Below, one piece after another: positions 53,801 to 63,019 of a stretch of DNA of 64,000 nt. The notes under the pieces are model-generated. The model was not told where the DNA came from, searched no databases, and was given only the letters and a program-made list of their open reading frames with translations. Within the stretch, counting starts at the first letter, position 1; every line of letters starts with the position of its first letter. Made by a program: the position numbers and the translations under genes. Origin of the DNA: Synechococcus sp. CC9616 (GTDB lineage Bacteria; Cyanobacteriota; Cyanobacteriia; PCC-6307; Cyanobiaceae); NCBI RefSeq assembly GCF_000515235.1, contig NZ_KI911558.1, forward strand, positions 711,490 to 775,489, read 5' to 3'.

Positions 53801-56800
53801 ATTCGCTTCTATTAAATTCATCTAATAGAATTTTAGCAATGCTACTCCAAGTATAGTGTTTTCTTAGCGGCAACATCTCGGCGCCTTTCAGAGAAAAACG
53901 ACTATTAATCAATTGTTGATTACTATCAAGTTGATTACTATCAAATTGATCAAGATGTGATTGATCAAACTCTGAAAAACCTTTTATTTCAATCTGCCTA
54001 ACAAATTCCTGTTCATTCTTCGTCAAAACACCCGCAAAAGAGCCATTGGGAACTTGCAAGGACCTAAACCGATTTAAGTTGCGAAAGTATTTATTTTCAA
54101 GTCCTCCTTCATTGGCAGGCTTTCTTCTTAGAATTAAATCAACTTCTGCCTGGTTAGATATGTTTTGCCTTAAAGTATTAGCATTATCTTCTAAAAGAAT
54201 AGAGAAATCAAATGCCTGATTAATTCTGTCTAGTCCCTCATTTTGTCGAGAAACATCGCTCATCTGTCGAACAAGATTTGAAAACTGATTTAGTTTGGAA
54301 CCTAGAACATTCAAAGCTTGAACAGCAAGGCATAGACCTCGTCCTTTAGCACCACCTACCTTTGCCGCTACGCGCGCAGAATTCATGACAATATCCATAA
54401 TAGTAACATTGCCGTCACTATCTGTATCCATCGCTTGTGCAATAGATCGATCAAAAGCTCGGAAGAAAGCTATATCTCCATACAGAACATCAAGAACTGG
54501 ATAAATATCCTTAATAGCATCGTCAATATTACGAACTGTCGGATTCATCGCATTGGTGAGAAAATCACCAAGCTTCATATTGACTCCAAATAAAACGGGA
54601 GAATTTGAATTATTGTTGGAGTTGTTGTTTGAGGAATTATTGCCTGAAGAGTTGGAGTTCGTTCGTCTAGGTGGAATCCCACCACCACTACTACTATTCG
54701 TCAGGTCGATATCAAAATCATCATTCTCAAATCCTCCGTTATTAATAGTACCGCTTCTGTAAGTTTCTCTAGCGGTAGAGCTAGCTGTATTGATCAGGTT
54801 ATTAAACGTTTGACGGGTAGAGGCATTCTCAATGTCCAAACTTTGTGGTCCGGGTTCGAGTGAACTCGAAACTTGATCCACAGGTCCCAAACCACCTGTT
54901 CCCCGAACCAAACTCTGCGGACCCGTATCGGGTGAACTCGGCTCTTGAGCAACTTCAGGTTCTCCAGAGTTGATCGTGCTTGGTAGATCTTGCTCTTTCG
55001 TGTTGCCAGAACTAAAACTATTCCTGGCACCTTGTATCGCGTCTGGAAACTTATGGGCCAGTCCAAAGTCAAAGCTTGGCCACCAGGAGCCTCCAGCTAA
55101 CGCGTTAGTTGCAAGCTCGTCAGCTGTTTGAATTCCCAGTGACGTCACTACAGATAAGGCTGAATCCAGAGTGACCCCCATTGAGAAGGAATCCCTGAAA
55201 CCTCTTTGAGTGATTTGAGTAAGATCTAAGCGATTTGTTCCAGCAGCCTGCTCTTTGGGCCTTGCGAAAGCAGATAATTCCAACTTTGTCGAAATCCCTT
55301 CAGCATCACCATCTGCTAATTTCTTAACACAATGTTCTGTTGTACAAGGGACATTATTAAATCTCACTGTTGCACCGTTTAATGATGCAAGGAAACTTCC
55401 AGTAGGTTCAGAAGAAATATTAAATTTTATTCCTGAATTCTCAGTATTAATCCAACCTTGCGAACCAATATTCTGTAAACTCTGAAGCGCATTCATAATT
55501 GCGCCAGGAACCATATAGTCAGGACCACTAGGATTTGAATAGTGCTTAATTATCTGATCAATTTGTCTTGATTTGGCATTTTTAAATTTACGAATAGCCT
55601 TAGAAGTTGGAATATCGGGATCCGATGAACTTGACACTTGATTCACTGACCCCAAACCAGGCGAAGTGGATCCAGTTGTTTGTGAGACTGATCCCCCGCT
55701 AGAAGGAGCATTGCCGTTACCACTTAGATCTGCAATTGGAAAATTTAGATCAAGTGCAATTTCTAAATTTAAGAACGTATCTATACCAAGATCAGATTTT
55801 GATGCAAACGTCATACCTCCTTCTGAGCCACCACCTTCATTGTGTCTAAAGTCAAGTGGTAAGGCAGCTATTTGTTGCTTTGCGTTCCACGTTACATTTG
55901 CATTTAAGACAACTTGGCCACTAGAAGTAGTTGTCATCTTGGATGTAACTTTAAAGTCTGGCTCCATATCCCAGCCGATTGTCGGTCGATTCACGATCGT
56001 CAACTGGTGTTCACTAGGCCATGAATTAATGGCTTCAACAACCGAGACTTCCGTATTCGAGGTAATTAACGATGATTGAGTGTCCGTATTTCTACTAACT
56101 TGAATTGTCTTTTTTTCGCCATCACGAACTCGACGAATCAGGCTAGTTAATCGAATACGGTCGGTTCTATTAAGAGGCACAGTAAACTTATAATTTGAGT
56201 AGACAATATTGTTATCCTCTCGAAACGATACAGGTTGGATTCTTCTATCCGTTTCCAAAGTAATACTATCATTTTTAGGATCATTGGGGTTGCTAAATTG
56301 AAGTCCTTTAGGGTTCATTAGAAGACGACTACCATTCCCACCAAGATTCAGGCCTTCAACTGTAAGGCTATCGACGTGTTCATTGACAATAATTTTAAAT
56401 GGATAATTTATTATATTTCCTTCTGAACGATATTTTCCAGATGGCATCTTACTTTCGCCTGCATTAAGTGATTCAGGAAGATTGTCACCATGTGCATTTT
56501 CAAAAGCATCTGATACCGTTAGCAATGTTGAGTTAGGGCTTCCCTCATATGCAGACCGAAAGTCATTCATTATATTAAATGTTTCGTTTAGATCATCGCT
56601 ATCAAGTTTTCCAAATAAGGGATAATCGATCGATGTTACGAGACCTTCAATACCGGCCAATGAAGCATCAATATTATCAATAAAGTTGTCGGGAAGTTGT
56701 GCATCAATGACAATTACATCTAAGACAGGGTCCCCAATAACATCATCATCGTATGCTTGACCATCGCCATCAATTGACAGCTCAAGCTGTGCCTTATGCC

Positions 56801-59800
56801 GGCCAGTATTACTGATGACCCCCTCAGAGACAATTAAATCCTCAAAAGTACCGTCATCAACAGCTTGGCGAAGCACGAGATAATTACTTACAGCATCGTC
56901 ATCTTCGTCTTTAAAAATTGATTGCTGTGTATCTGCATAAATATATTCATCCGTTTTAATATGATGATCCTCTACAAAAGTATCTAACTTCGCAGGAATG
57001 GTGAACACCTGCGGAATAAACCAGTTTTCCGGATTAAAAGTTAAGCGTGGGCGTTTATTGGGAGGCAGATCAGGATCAAGATTATCGGCAAGCTGCGCAC
57101 GATCATCAAACAAGGGATTTCTTTTTTCTTTTAAATCAATAGATACATCCCCTCTTGGTTGACTCGTAAGCATCACGAACATCTGCGCCCCTCTTTCTCC
57201 TTCCGCAACAACTAATTGATCCCCAGGAAAGATCAAAAGTACTCCTGCTTTGTCATTATCAACAAATTGCATTGATGCTTGTCTATTATCTTCATCTGTA
57301 ACTTGGTAAGTAGGCTTAGGATTTGGCAGATTTAACTTTGCCTTTTTGGATGACGTCTGAGGATCATCGATGATACTAATATTAATTTTATTGTAGTTTG
57401 CCTGAACATCAAAATCATCAATTGCAACAACAATTTCATCACTATACAATTGTCCTGGCGGTATTCGAACAGATCCTCTTCTCGTTGGGTGTTGAATAAT
57501 TGATGACAATCGATCATCACCTTTTATCACTTCTCCATTCTCGTCTCCATATGGAATATTTTTGTCAACATGCTTAATTTTAATCTCATAATGTACTTCA
57601 ATTCCCTTTGAATTTGCAGATACATCAGGATTACTGTCGAGCTCTACTCTAAATCGTCCAGGTTCTGCGTGCTCTGTCCCATCTGTTAAAACTGAAAGAG
57701 AAGCTACTGGTAGATCATCATCAATTATTTCTACGTTAATTGAGTTGTCATCTAATTTGGCGTACTGTCGGTCATTGGAATTTACTGAGACATTTATAGG
57801 TTGTACTACATCACCATTAAAAGTTCGATCATCATATGGATTGATATGAACATATTGTTCCTGATCCCAATCCTCAGGTGTAAACGTAAGCTGAAACAAT
57901 TCAGGAATAATTTGACTGGCTAATTTAAAGCGAGGCTTTGTATTATATATTGAATTAAAGCCATTAACGGCAGTGAGCTTAGAATTATTCAAACTACTTT
58001 TTATCTTGCCCAAATGGGATTCTCCAACAATCATTTCCACAGGTATATTGGCAATAGTCTCACCACGCTCAATAAGAATTTCTTCGCTGATCGGTTCTCC
58101 ATCACTATCAAATTCAGGAGGGCGTGTAACATCTAGATTCTCAGGCTTGATAAGAATTTGCTTCTTATTTGAAAACCGCACAAGATGTCCCTTGTTATCG
58201 TAAAAACTTAAAACTGAGTGCGCAGGGATAATCGTTGTCTTTTGTTTTTTGCTTTCACTATCTTCCCTCCATTCATCTAATCGTGATGCTCTAAGCGATA
58301 TCTGTGTTGAGCTTTGATCTGTACCGTGATTGATATTAGCAAGAGATAAAAGTAAATTTGTCTCCTCGGGAGGAGTAAAATTGATAGTCACATCCTGTTT
58401 GGGTTTTGTGCCTAACTTAACTGCATAATAGGCATCATTTTCATCCTCAATTATTTGCCCATTGTTACTCGAACGAATATCAACTGATGGCTTATCATTA
58501 TCTTTAATCTTTAGTTTGATCGGCTGGTTCGATGGAACAATATAATGATTATCTCCTGATAATCTTTCAAGTTGCCTGAGTTCCTTTCGAACAGCTTTTA
58601 TAGGTGGCGTTTTGCCTCCCACGCCATCGCGCGTCCAACGATCCGGTGAACACCCTTCCTCAGGGCAGAACGTTTCAAGCTCTTCCCCTCCTACTCCAAG
58701 CAGATTTGTCTCGTTATATTTCCTGTCTAAACTTTGAGATGTAAATGATATGAGAGAGGTATTAATCTGATTGATTTTTCTGAGATCATCAACTGGCGTA
58801 ATACTAAATTTTTGAGGTTTATAATAGTTGTCCTGATTAAAGTTGAATTCAACCCTTCCAATTTCATTGCTAAGTTTAAAAGCATCATCTGAACTGACAT
58901 GGACAAAATCAGTATCGAGTTCACCTATTAATTTAACAAAATTTGTTGGCTCTGTTCGCAATCGAACGTAAAAATCCGTTGATTGATCAAATTCATCCTC
59001 GAAAAGATCAACAGAAGACTCAAGCGGTTGAAATTGACTATCAAGAATTTCATATCCGGATTGTTCATCATCGCTAATTTTAATCTTTAGCGGGCTAGAG
59101 ATTGGCAATTTTGTTGAAAGAGTACTAATGCCCTGATTAATTATTCTTTGGTCAAGTTCATAGTTTGCAATTAGCCTTACCTTCCCTTTGTTAAATGTTT
59201 CAGATCGGCCTAATGCCCCAAGATCAAGATCATCCGCCAAGTCGAAAAAGAGTTGCTCATCTGTTTTATCTGAGTCAATAATTGGTATTCGTGTTAATTT
59301 ATCCAATTTATAATCGGAATATTCAATTGATGAGTTAGCAGTGAGGTTAGCTATATATGTTCTGGCATCTTTATCAACTTTTTGACCCTTAAAATTCTCA
59401 AGTATCTCTATATTCTCAATTTTTATGTCGATTGAATAATCAGGTGCTTGATAAGCTGATTTGGCTGATCTAGGAATTCCATCCTTATTAGTCTTAACTT
59501 TGTGTGCATTTTCAATAATCTTGATATCATATTTAAAATCCCCTTGATTGATATTGTCGTCATATGATTCTACATAAAACTCTTCGCTTCTGTTGCCTTC
59601 TTTAATGACTACACTATTTGCTTCTTCCCTGCTTTTATATAACTGTGAAATCTCAATAGGCTCAAATGATTGGATATTTGATGGGGATTGTCTATCACTA
59701 CCCCAACCAATTTCAAAGCCAGCATTTACTTTTGAATTTCGCCCTGTCGTTTCATAAATGATTTGGATTGGAATTAACGTACCTGCATCAAAATAATATG

Positions 59801-62423
59801 GATCACTTTTAAAATGTCCCTTTATGCTGTGGTTAGTGTTAGCAATTAATTGATTATTTACACGCAGCTTAAAACTGCCGTTTGCTACGTCGTATGCAAA
59901 TATATAATACCCACTTTCAGGGATCTCAATAAAACCTTGGCCCTCGACGGCCCAATCGTCCTCTTTTTTTGTTGAAAGCGAATCAATACCCCAGTTTAAA
60001 TTTGATTCTGCTTTTCGTGTATTGCCTTGGTTATATGTCGATAAAAGAATACCATTAAGTTGACTCTCTGAGCGAATTCTTGGAAGTCTTGCGGGATGTA
60101 AATTTTTATCCTTGTCAACTTCGTCAGTTTTGATCACAATTCGATAGTCTCGTTCCGCCGCTCGTTGAAATGGCAAATGAACCTCAAATTTTTCAAATTT
60201 TGTTGAACCTTCTTTCTGTTTTATTAGAGCTTCATTATTAGCTGAAGCAGCAACACGGACATCGACCAGCGGACCTTCCGCACGCTCTTTCCATTCCAAT
60301 ACGTCTTCTTCAGGAGTAAAGACGCTATTTATTCTGATCGATTTTGTTTCGTTAAACTTTTTATCACTGGACGATGAGATAAGAGGTATATTCCAATTTC
60401 CTTCGTAATAGCGATCATTATCAATCAGCTCTTGGCCTACATAAATTGATTGTTGTTTATCCCAATTCTTAGGTGTAAAAGTAAATTCTACTAAATTAGA
60501 AGATTCCGGTCCTTTCAAATCGACTGATTCCTTTCCAGTACTATTATCTAGTAATAAATAAGCACGTTTGGAGTGTAATCGGTTTGGAATAGTAACTTTT
60601 ACATCACTGGTTGGCTTGCTTTTTAGCGCAATTTTTATCTCTTTTCTACCATCGGTTGCTTTGATAGCATCCATTGGGATAACATTATCGCTCGGATAAG
60701 ATGTTTCTTCGAACCCTGCAGTTGCTGTTAATGACGAAGACAGAAGATTAGTTCCCGTTTGTTGCCTATCAATAATTTCAGCTTGTTGATCTGTTCCATA
60801 AACAACTGAGGGATTGTCAATTGTTACGGGTATTAGATGATCCCTAACATTGCGTTCTTTTGTATAGTGAAGAATTTTTGCATCATTCTTTAGGGTAATT
60901 TTAAATGGCTGACCGTCTTTCTCAAGATTTAAAACATAGCCTTTCTTAAGTTCAAATGTTTGATCACTTGGCTCGCCATAGTCAGAATCATAGTCATATT
61001 TATCATGATTATGAACACCAAAAAACGAGAAAGAAGCCAATAAGGAATTTTTATCCGTTCCGCTTTGAGGCTGAAGCTCTTCGACGAGAATAACTTCTGA
61101 TTTGTCTATAACTGAACTTACACTGATGCCTGAAACATCATTGTCAACATATTCATCAGATGATTTACCAGCGTTTATCTTGTATTTTTTATTAGGCTGT
61201 AATGTAGCCTCAATCGTTGTATTTTCTTGTCTTTGATTATCAAAATTAATTGGTGGGTAAATGGTTGCGTATGATTGGCCTTCCTTGATAAATGCTTTAT
61301 ATATTTTAGTGCGTGTACGCTTCTGTTCTTGATCGACTATCGATGTCTTGTATTTGAAATACGCGGTTGTGTCTTCCGTCACTGCCGAATCGCTTGAAAT
61401 CCTCACTTTGGGAGTGTTAACTCCTTCAGTACCACCAATTACTTCAATAGAAAGAAGTGGTTTTTCCGGCTTCGCATCGAACGTAGCGTCTTCACGGACA
61501 ACAACTGTTTGCGTGTGGCCCGATAATTTAACGAATCCATCTTCGCTTACGGAAATCTTTTGTTTGAGCAGTTTATTGTTATAATTTCTATCAAGGGAAC
61601 GTGTCTTTAAAAAAAGATCAATCGGCTTATTGAATTTAGAATCAGTTTCAATGATCAACCTGACTGGATTGTCCCAGTTTTCTTTTGAAATCTTAAATCC
61701 ATCCTGGTTGATATCAATTAATTGTGCTCTATCATCTTCCTGCACTAATAGCTTGATTGATTGTCTACTGAGACTGCCGGATGTGGGCAGTATCTTCACA
61801 TTGTTAGACGGTTTGCTTGTTAAATGCAGGTCTAGGAAAACCTGTTTGCTGGTTGTCGTAATATGTAGCGGTCGTGGGTTTGGTGCACCAGCAGGTGTTA
61901 AAAAGATTCCAGGGGAAAATGTATTATCGTCTTTTATCTCAAGTTTTACTTCTTCTGTAGAATGACTATAAAATTGAAATTCTTGGCTATCGTCCTTTTC
62001 TTCATTGTCGACAATGATTTTATCAGGAACAAGGCGAATTGTAATTTCTTCATTTTTTTCACTAATAGCGTCTTTAAGAGCTGATATGTAGAGTCGACCC
62101 TTACCATCTTGTAGGGGAACTACAATTATTGGTAATTTATCAAATCTTGTCGTTGTTATAAGAGCTTGTGGGGCCGTAAAATCCTCGCCTAATGTCGCAC
62201 TTACAGTATTTTTATCTTCATTATCTTTAAGTATTTCGTATCTGACGATTAGTGACGAAAGTGCCCGATTGTTCGGCCTCTCAGCTGTTAGCTCAGATTG
62301 ATCTGAAGAATTATCCGCATTTAGAGCACTATTAATGTCGACGTCTACCCAACCAGATTTTCCCTCCTCAATGACCTTGCCAATCTGAAAAATTTCACTA
62401 TTGAATTTAATTTTTTTTGTCAT
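50805..62423 (-). CDS. Giant RTX surface/secreted protein (SwmB-like or adhesin class)
   Basis: A single frame of 3872 codons, about 11.6 kb. No N-terminal signal peptide. At least five beta-sandwich-like modules share an F-x-F/N-x-(N/D)-W/Y-x-x-x-Q pattern, near residues 244, 651, 1198, 1514 and 1801. A PA14-like domain lies at about 785-915. Duplicated Ser-rich linkers (about 2250 and 2510), an Asn/Ser tract (about 2590), a perfect EF-hand-type loop at 2666-2677 (DTDSDGNVTIMD) and a VFFDTNTNYSPDSGEP segment follow. Nine RTX nonapeptides occupy 3704-3784, then a type I-like tail. The gene is AT-rich and Asn/Asp/Ser-rich, unlike its neighbours. Secretion by a type I system and calcium-dependent folding are inferred. 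No ABC/TolC genes are here; SwmB likeness is by general form only. Confidence 0.9.
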   Translation of the reverse strand: MTKKIKFNSEIFQIGKVIEEGKSGWVDVDINSALNADNSSDQSELTAERPNNRALSSLIVRYEILKDNEDKNTVSATLGEDFTAPQALITTTRFDKLPIIVVPLQDGKGRLYISALKDAISEKNEEITIRLVPDKIIVDNEEKDDSQEFQFYSHSTEEVKLEIKDDNTFSPGIFLTPAGAPNPRPLHITTTSKQVFLDLHLTSKPSNNVKILPTSGSLSRQSIKLLVQEDDRAQLIDINQDGFKISKENWDNPVRLIIETDSKFNKPIDLFLKTRSLDRNYNNKLLKQKISVSEDGFVKLSGHTQTVVVREDATFDAKPEKPLLSIEVIGGTEGVNTPKVRISSDSAVTEDTTAYFKYKTSIVDQEQKRTRTKIYKAFIKEGQSYATIYPPINFDNQRQENTTIEATLQPNKKYKINAGKSSDEYVDNDVSGISVSSVIDKSEVILVEELQPQSGTDKNSLLASFSFFGVHNHDKYDYDSDYGEPSDQTFELKKGYVLNLEKDGQPFKITLKNDAKILHYTKERNVRDHLIPVTIDNPSVVYGTDQQAEIIDRQQTGTNLLSSSLTATAGFEETSYPSDNVIPMDAIKATDGRKEIKIALKSKPTSDVKVTIPNRLHSKRAYLLLDNSTGKESVDLKGPESSNLVEFTFTPKNWDKQQSIYVGQELIDNDRYYEGNWNIPLISSSSDKKFNETKSIRINSVFTPEEDVLEWKERAEGPLVDVRVAASANNEALIKQKEGSTKFEKFEVHLPFQRAAERDYRIVIKTDEVDKDKNLHPARLPRIRSESQLNGILLSTYNQGNTRKAESNLNWGIDSLSTKKEDDWAVEGQGFIEIPESGYYIFAYDVANGSFKLRVNNQLIANTNHSIKGHFKSDPYYFDAGTLIPIQIIYETTGRNSKVNAGFEIGWGSDRQSPSNIQSFEPIEISQLYKSREEANSVVIKEGNRSEEFYVESYDDNINQGDFKYDIKIIENAHKVKTNKDGIPRSAKSAYQAPDYSIDIKIENIEILENFKGQKVDKDARTYIANLTANSSIEYSDYKLDKLTRIPIIDSDKTDEQLFFDLADDLDLGALGRSETFNKGKVRLIANYELDQRIINQGISTLSTKLPISSPLKIKISDDEQSGYEILDSQFQPLESSVDLFEDEFDQSTDFYVRLRTEPTNFVKLIGELDTDFVHVSSDDAFKLSNEIGRVEFNFNQDNYYKPQKFSITPVDDLRKINQINTSLISFTSQSLDRKYNETNLLGVGGEELETFCPEEGCSPDRWTRDGVGGKTPPIKAVRKELRQLERLSGDNHYIVPSNQPIKLKIKDNDKPSVDIRSSNNGQIIEDENDAYYAVKLGTKPKQDVTINFTPPEETNLLLSLANINHGTDQSSTQISLRASRLDEWREDSESKKQKTTIIPAHSVLSFYDNKGHLVRFSNKKQILIKPENLDVTRPPEFDSDGEPISEEILIERGETIANIPVEMIVGESHLGKIKSSLNNSKLTAVNGFNSIYNTKPRFKLASQIIPELFQLTFTPEDWDQEQYVHINPYDDRTFNGDVVQPINVSVNSNDRQYAKLDDNSINVEIIDDDLPVASLSVLTDGTEHAEPGRFRVELDSNPDVSANSKGIEVHYEIKIKHVDKNIPYGDENGEVIKGDDRLSSIIQHPTRRGSVRIPPGQLYSDEIVVAIDDFDVQANYNKINISIIDDPQTSSKKAKLNLPNPKPTYQVTDEDNRQASMQFVDNDKAGVLLIFPGDQLVVAEGERGAQMFVMLTSQPRGDVSIDLKEKRNPLFDDRAQLADNLDPDLPPNKRPRLTFNPENWFIPQVFTIPAKLDTFVEDHHIKTDEYIYADTQQSIFKDEDDDAVSNYLVLRQAVDDGTFEDLIVSEGVISNTGRHKAQLELSIDGDGQAYDDDVIGDPVLDVIVIDAQLPDNFIDNIDASLAGIEGLVTSIDYPLFGKLDSDDLNETFNIMNDFRSAYEGSPNSTLLTVSDAFENAHGDNLPESLNAGESKMPSGKYRSEGNIINYPFKIIVNEHVDSLTVEGLNLGGNGSRLLMNPKGLQFSNPNDPKNDSITLETDRRIQPVSFREDNNIVYSNYKFTVPLNRTDRIRLTSLIRRVRDGEKKTIQVSRNTDTQSSLITSNTEVSVVEAINSWPSEHQLTIVNRPTIGWDMEPDFKVTSKMTTTSSGQVVLNANVTWNAKQQIAALPLDFRHNEGGGSEGGMTFASKSDLGIDTFLNLEIALDLNFPIADLSGNGNAPSSGGSVSQTTGSTSPGLGSVNQVSSSSDPDIPTSKAIRKFKNAKSRQIDQIIKHYSNPSGPDYMVPGAIMNALQSLQNIGSQGWINTENSGIKFNISSEPTGSFLASLNGATVRFNNVPCTTEHCVKKLADGDAEGISTKLELSAFARPKEQAAGTNRLDLTQITQRGFRDSFSMGVTLDSALSVVTSLGIQTADELATNALAGGSWWPSFDFGLAHKFPDAIQGARNSFSSGNTKEQDLPSTINSGEPEVAQEPSSPDTGPQSLVRGTGGLGPVDQVSSSLEPGPQSLDIENASTRQTFNNLINTASSTARETYRSGTINNGGFENDDFDIDLTNSSSGGGIPPRRTNSNSSGNNSSNNNSNNNSNSPVLFGVNMKLGDFLTNAMNPTVRNIDDAIKDIYPVLDVLYGDIAFFRAFDRSIAQAMDTDSDGNVTIMDIVMNSARVAAKVGGAKGRGLCLAVQALNVLGSKLNQFSNLVRQMSDVSRQNEGLDRINQAFDFSILLEDNANTLRQNISNQAEVDLILRRKPANEGGLENKYFRNLNRFRSLQVPNGSFAGVLTKNEQEFVRQIEIKGFSEFDQSHLDQFDSNQLDSNQQLINSRFSLKGAEMLPLRKHYTWSSIAKILLDEFNRSELNSFSVGEFVGSQPQVVTRMFKDYDDLYLYLSDLMQAPNTPGQTSTQVIYNEIRARLQLSDEDDLDILLRENKYEYLDHILRDVRRTVETLQTKDSDNNSLTIHSIRDDLPGKISNEIEVNDFQRSSFKLQLLEEYVLGSAVSPVQTSSTPVQNVRNTSANIAGIRSLCDSQSIANDLKGVRPGVDFNQLAAFAGNPSFFSEDNSTESRLLSTQSSSEQSSLSSGPLARSSNPISNLGQRMMRVLEGANSAGFYFPLFQDKQALIDIILGGSDVDLMTYTLPTLQAEAGIDISKPLGAVRPRLSGSLGLYSRFGFGMDSSGFTRWRDAGSRSDNLEMIMDGFYIADRWSYNAAAGRWLANPFGRDMRELAIEGRIGVGLEGNLGVIRGNVEGGVFADVGFDFVDVGELQGKSDGRIRGYEMEKMFRNPTEAIAFGGGIHFFLQAAIQIGIDLGFINEWHDLWSAELARLTLAEFSTVDRSSSSAVGNDPYRNATVFFDTNTNYSPDSGEPTTNTTLDGSFSMEVDMNFFTEEDIKNGQLIAFAGVDTATNRLQSIPFTAPVGTPLTPLTTFRSLMISYFDELNSQQGSINIKAKKKGFESSEAVDEFIRRNFNIKNFDYTAIESTQFLATEKSLSNKVVRSAAYDYLAHIKLNFLYSAVENLLQHGLPDHFSNDLQSRFERISAISTHIFNDLSNGRDPLSKDHEYIARELLGVENLNNNFEETDKTTKFVASLVEQAAELSQSLWRKLDRRLEQSDSDSALDFVSEILPIKRQYFDDLNLLSSNISLIDERFKSDLINRNPVFALREPRDFVGTSNDDFLSRFDSKSRIYGDDGNDLLLGGHRNDNLWGENGSDYLIGGPKSDLLRGGNGDDTLTGNEGSDSLNGGPGDDRLDGGQSDDTLQGASGADTYVYTGGHDVLIGFSFGNNQSLDFISDKLETKYNVSDAEISRPTLDTSSRHTILLSFNDRDSLQFNNVGTSIYNKNDKELLDILNNSMA
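51060..51314 (-). repeat. RTX calcium-binding nonapeptide block
   Basis: Nine consecutive G-G-x-G-x-D-x-(L/Y)-type units near the 3' end of the giant gene, residues 3704-3784 (for example RGGNGDDTL, NGGPGDDRL). Some units are degenerate (LGGHRNDNL, IGGPKSDLL). Such blocks form calcium-loaded beta rolls and mark type I secretion substrates. Confidence 0.92.
53916..53960 (-). repeat. 15-bp tandem repeat within the giant gene
   Basis: Two near-identical 15-bp units (53916-53930, 53931-53945) and a third degenerate one (53946-53960) encode the SNQLD/DSNQ repeat. It is in frame and sits in a helical, Gln/Asn-rich stretch. Confidence 0.7.
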
Positions 62424-63019
62424 TGATGATTCTGTAATAACGTATTATTGGCAACCGAATAGCAGAACCGGCGTATCAGCTGCTACATATTTGTCATGGT
62501 TTCTGTTTTGGCCTCTTTTTTAAAAGAATAGAGTTCAATTCTGTTTTTATCCGTTAATTTCTTCTATTAAACCATCAGATTATAATTATTAAACTACTCG
62601 CTTACTATAGCCAATTAGGCATTATTTTTTATTCTTTTAATCAATGGCACCAGTATGACTCCAGTTTTTTTTAACATTGATTTATTGATCAATCACATCA
62701 TGATTGGAATTGCCTTAATTATTCCATTAGTTGAGATGTGATTGTTTATTTATCAGATGATTCTTGATTGCGCGTAATTGAATAATTACAACGTCAGTTG
62801 ACATTACCCAGATTATAGAATACATTTTATTCGCAAATTATATCTACAAAAATACTTCGATACCTGTGGTAGTTTTGTCAGAAAATTTAGTTTCCTCGAA
62901 CAGAATCTGATAGACGTTTTATGTCTCTCTTGCACTTTTTCTGCCCGGCTTGTAGAAATGAATTTGGGCTTTACGGAGGTGCTGTGTCACGATCACAATC
63001 CGCTGTCTCTTAGCCGCAC
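62424..63019. other. AT-rich divergent gap between the giant gene and leuS
   Basis: About 600 bases. It must carry the promoters of both the giant gene (minus) and leuS (plus). AT-rich up to about 62880 and normal GC after that, so the composition boundary lies about 140 bases before leuS. Contains a nested inverted repeat at 62691-62743. No Shine-Dalgarno is evident before the giant ATG. No ORF of interest. Confidence 0.5.
62691..62743. repeat. Nested inverted repeat upstream of the giant gene
   Basis: Outer arms AATCACATC (62691-62699) and GATGTGATT (62735-62743) are exact 9-bp complements, with an inner TGGAAT/ATTCCA pair (62704-62709, 62721-62726). It lies about 270 bases upstream of the giant gene start and could be an operator or hairpin; no T run marks it as a terminator. 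Confidence 0.55.
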
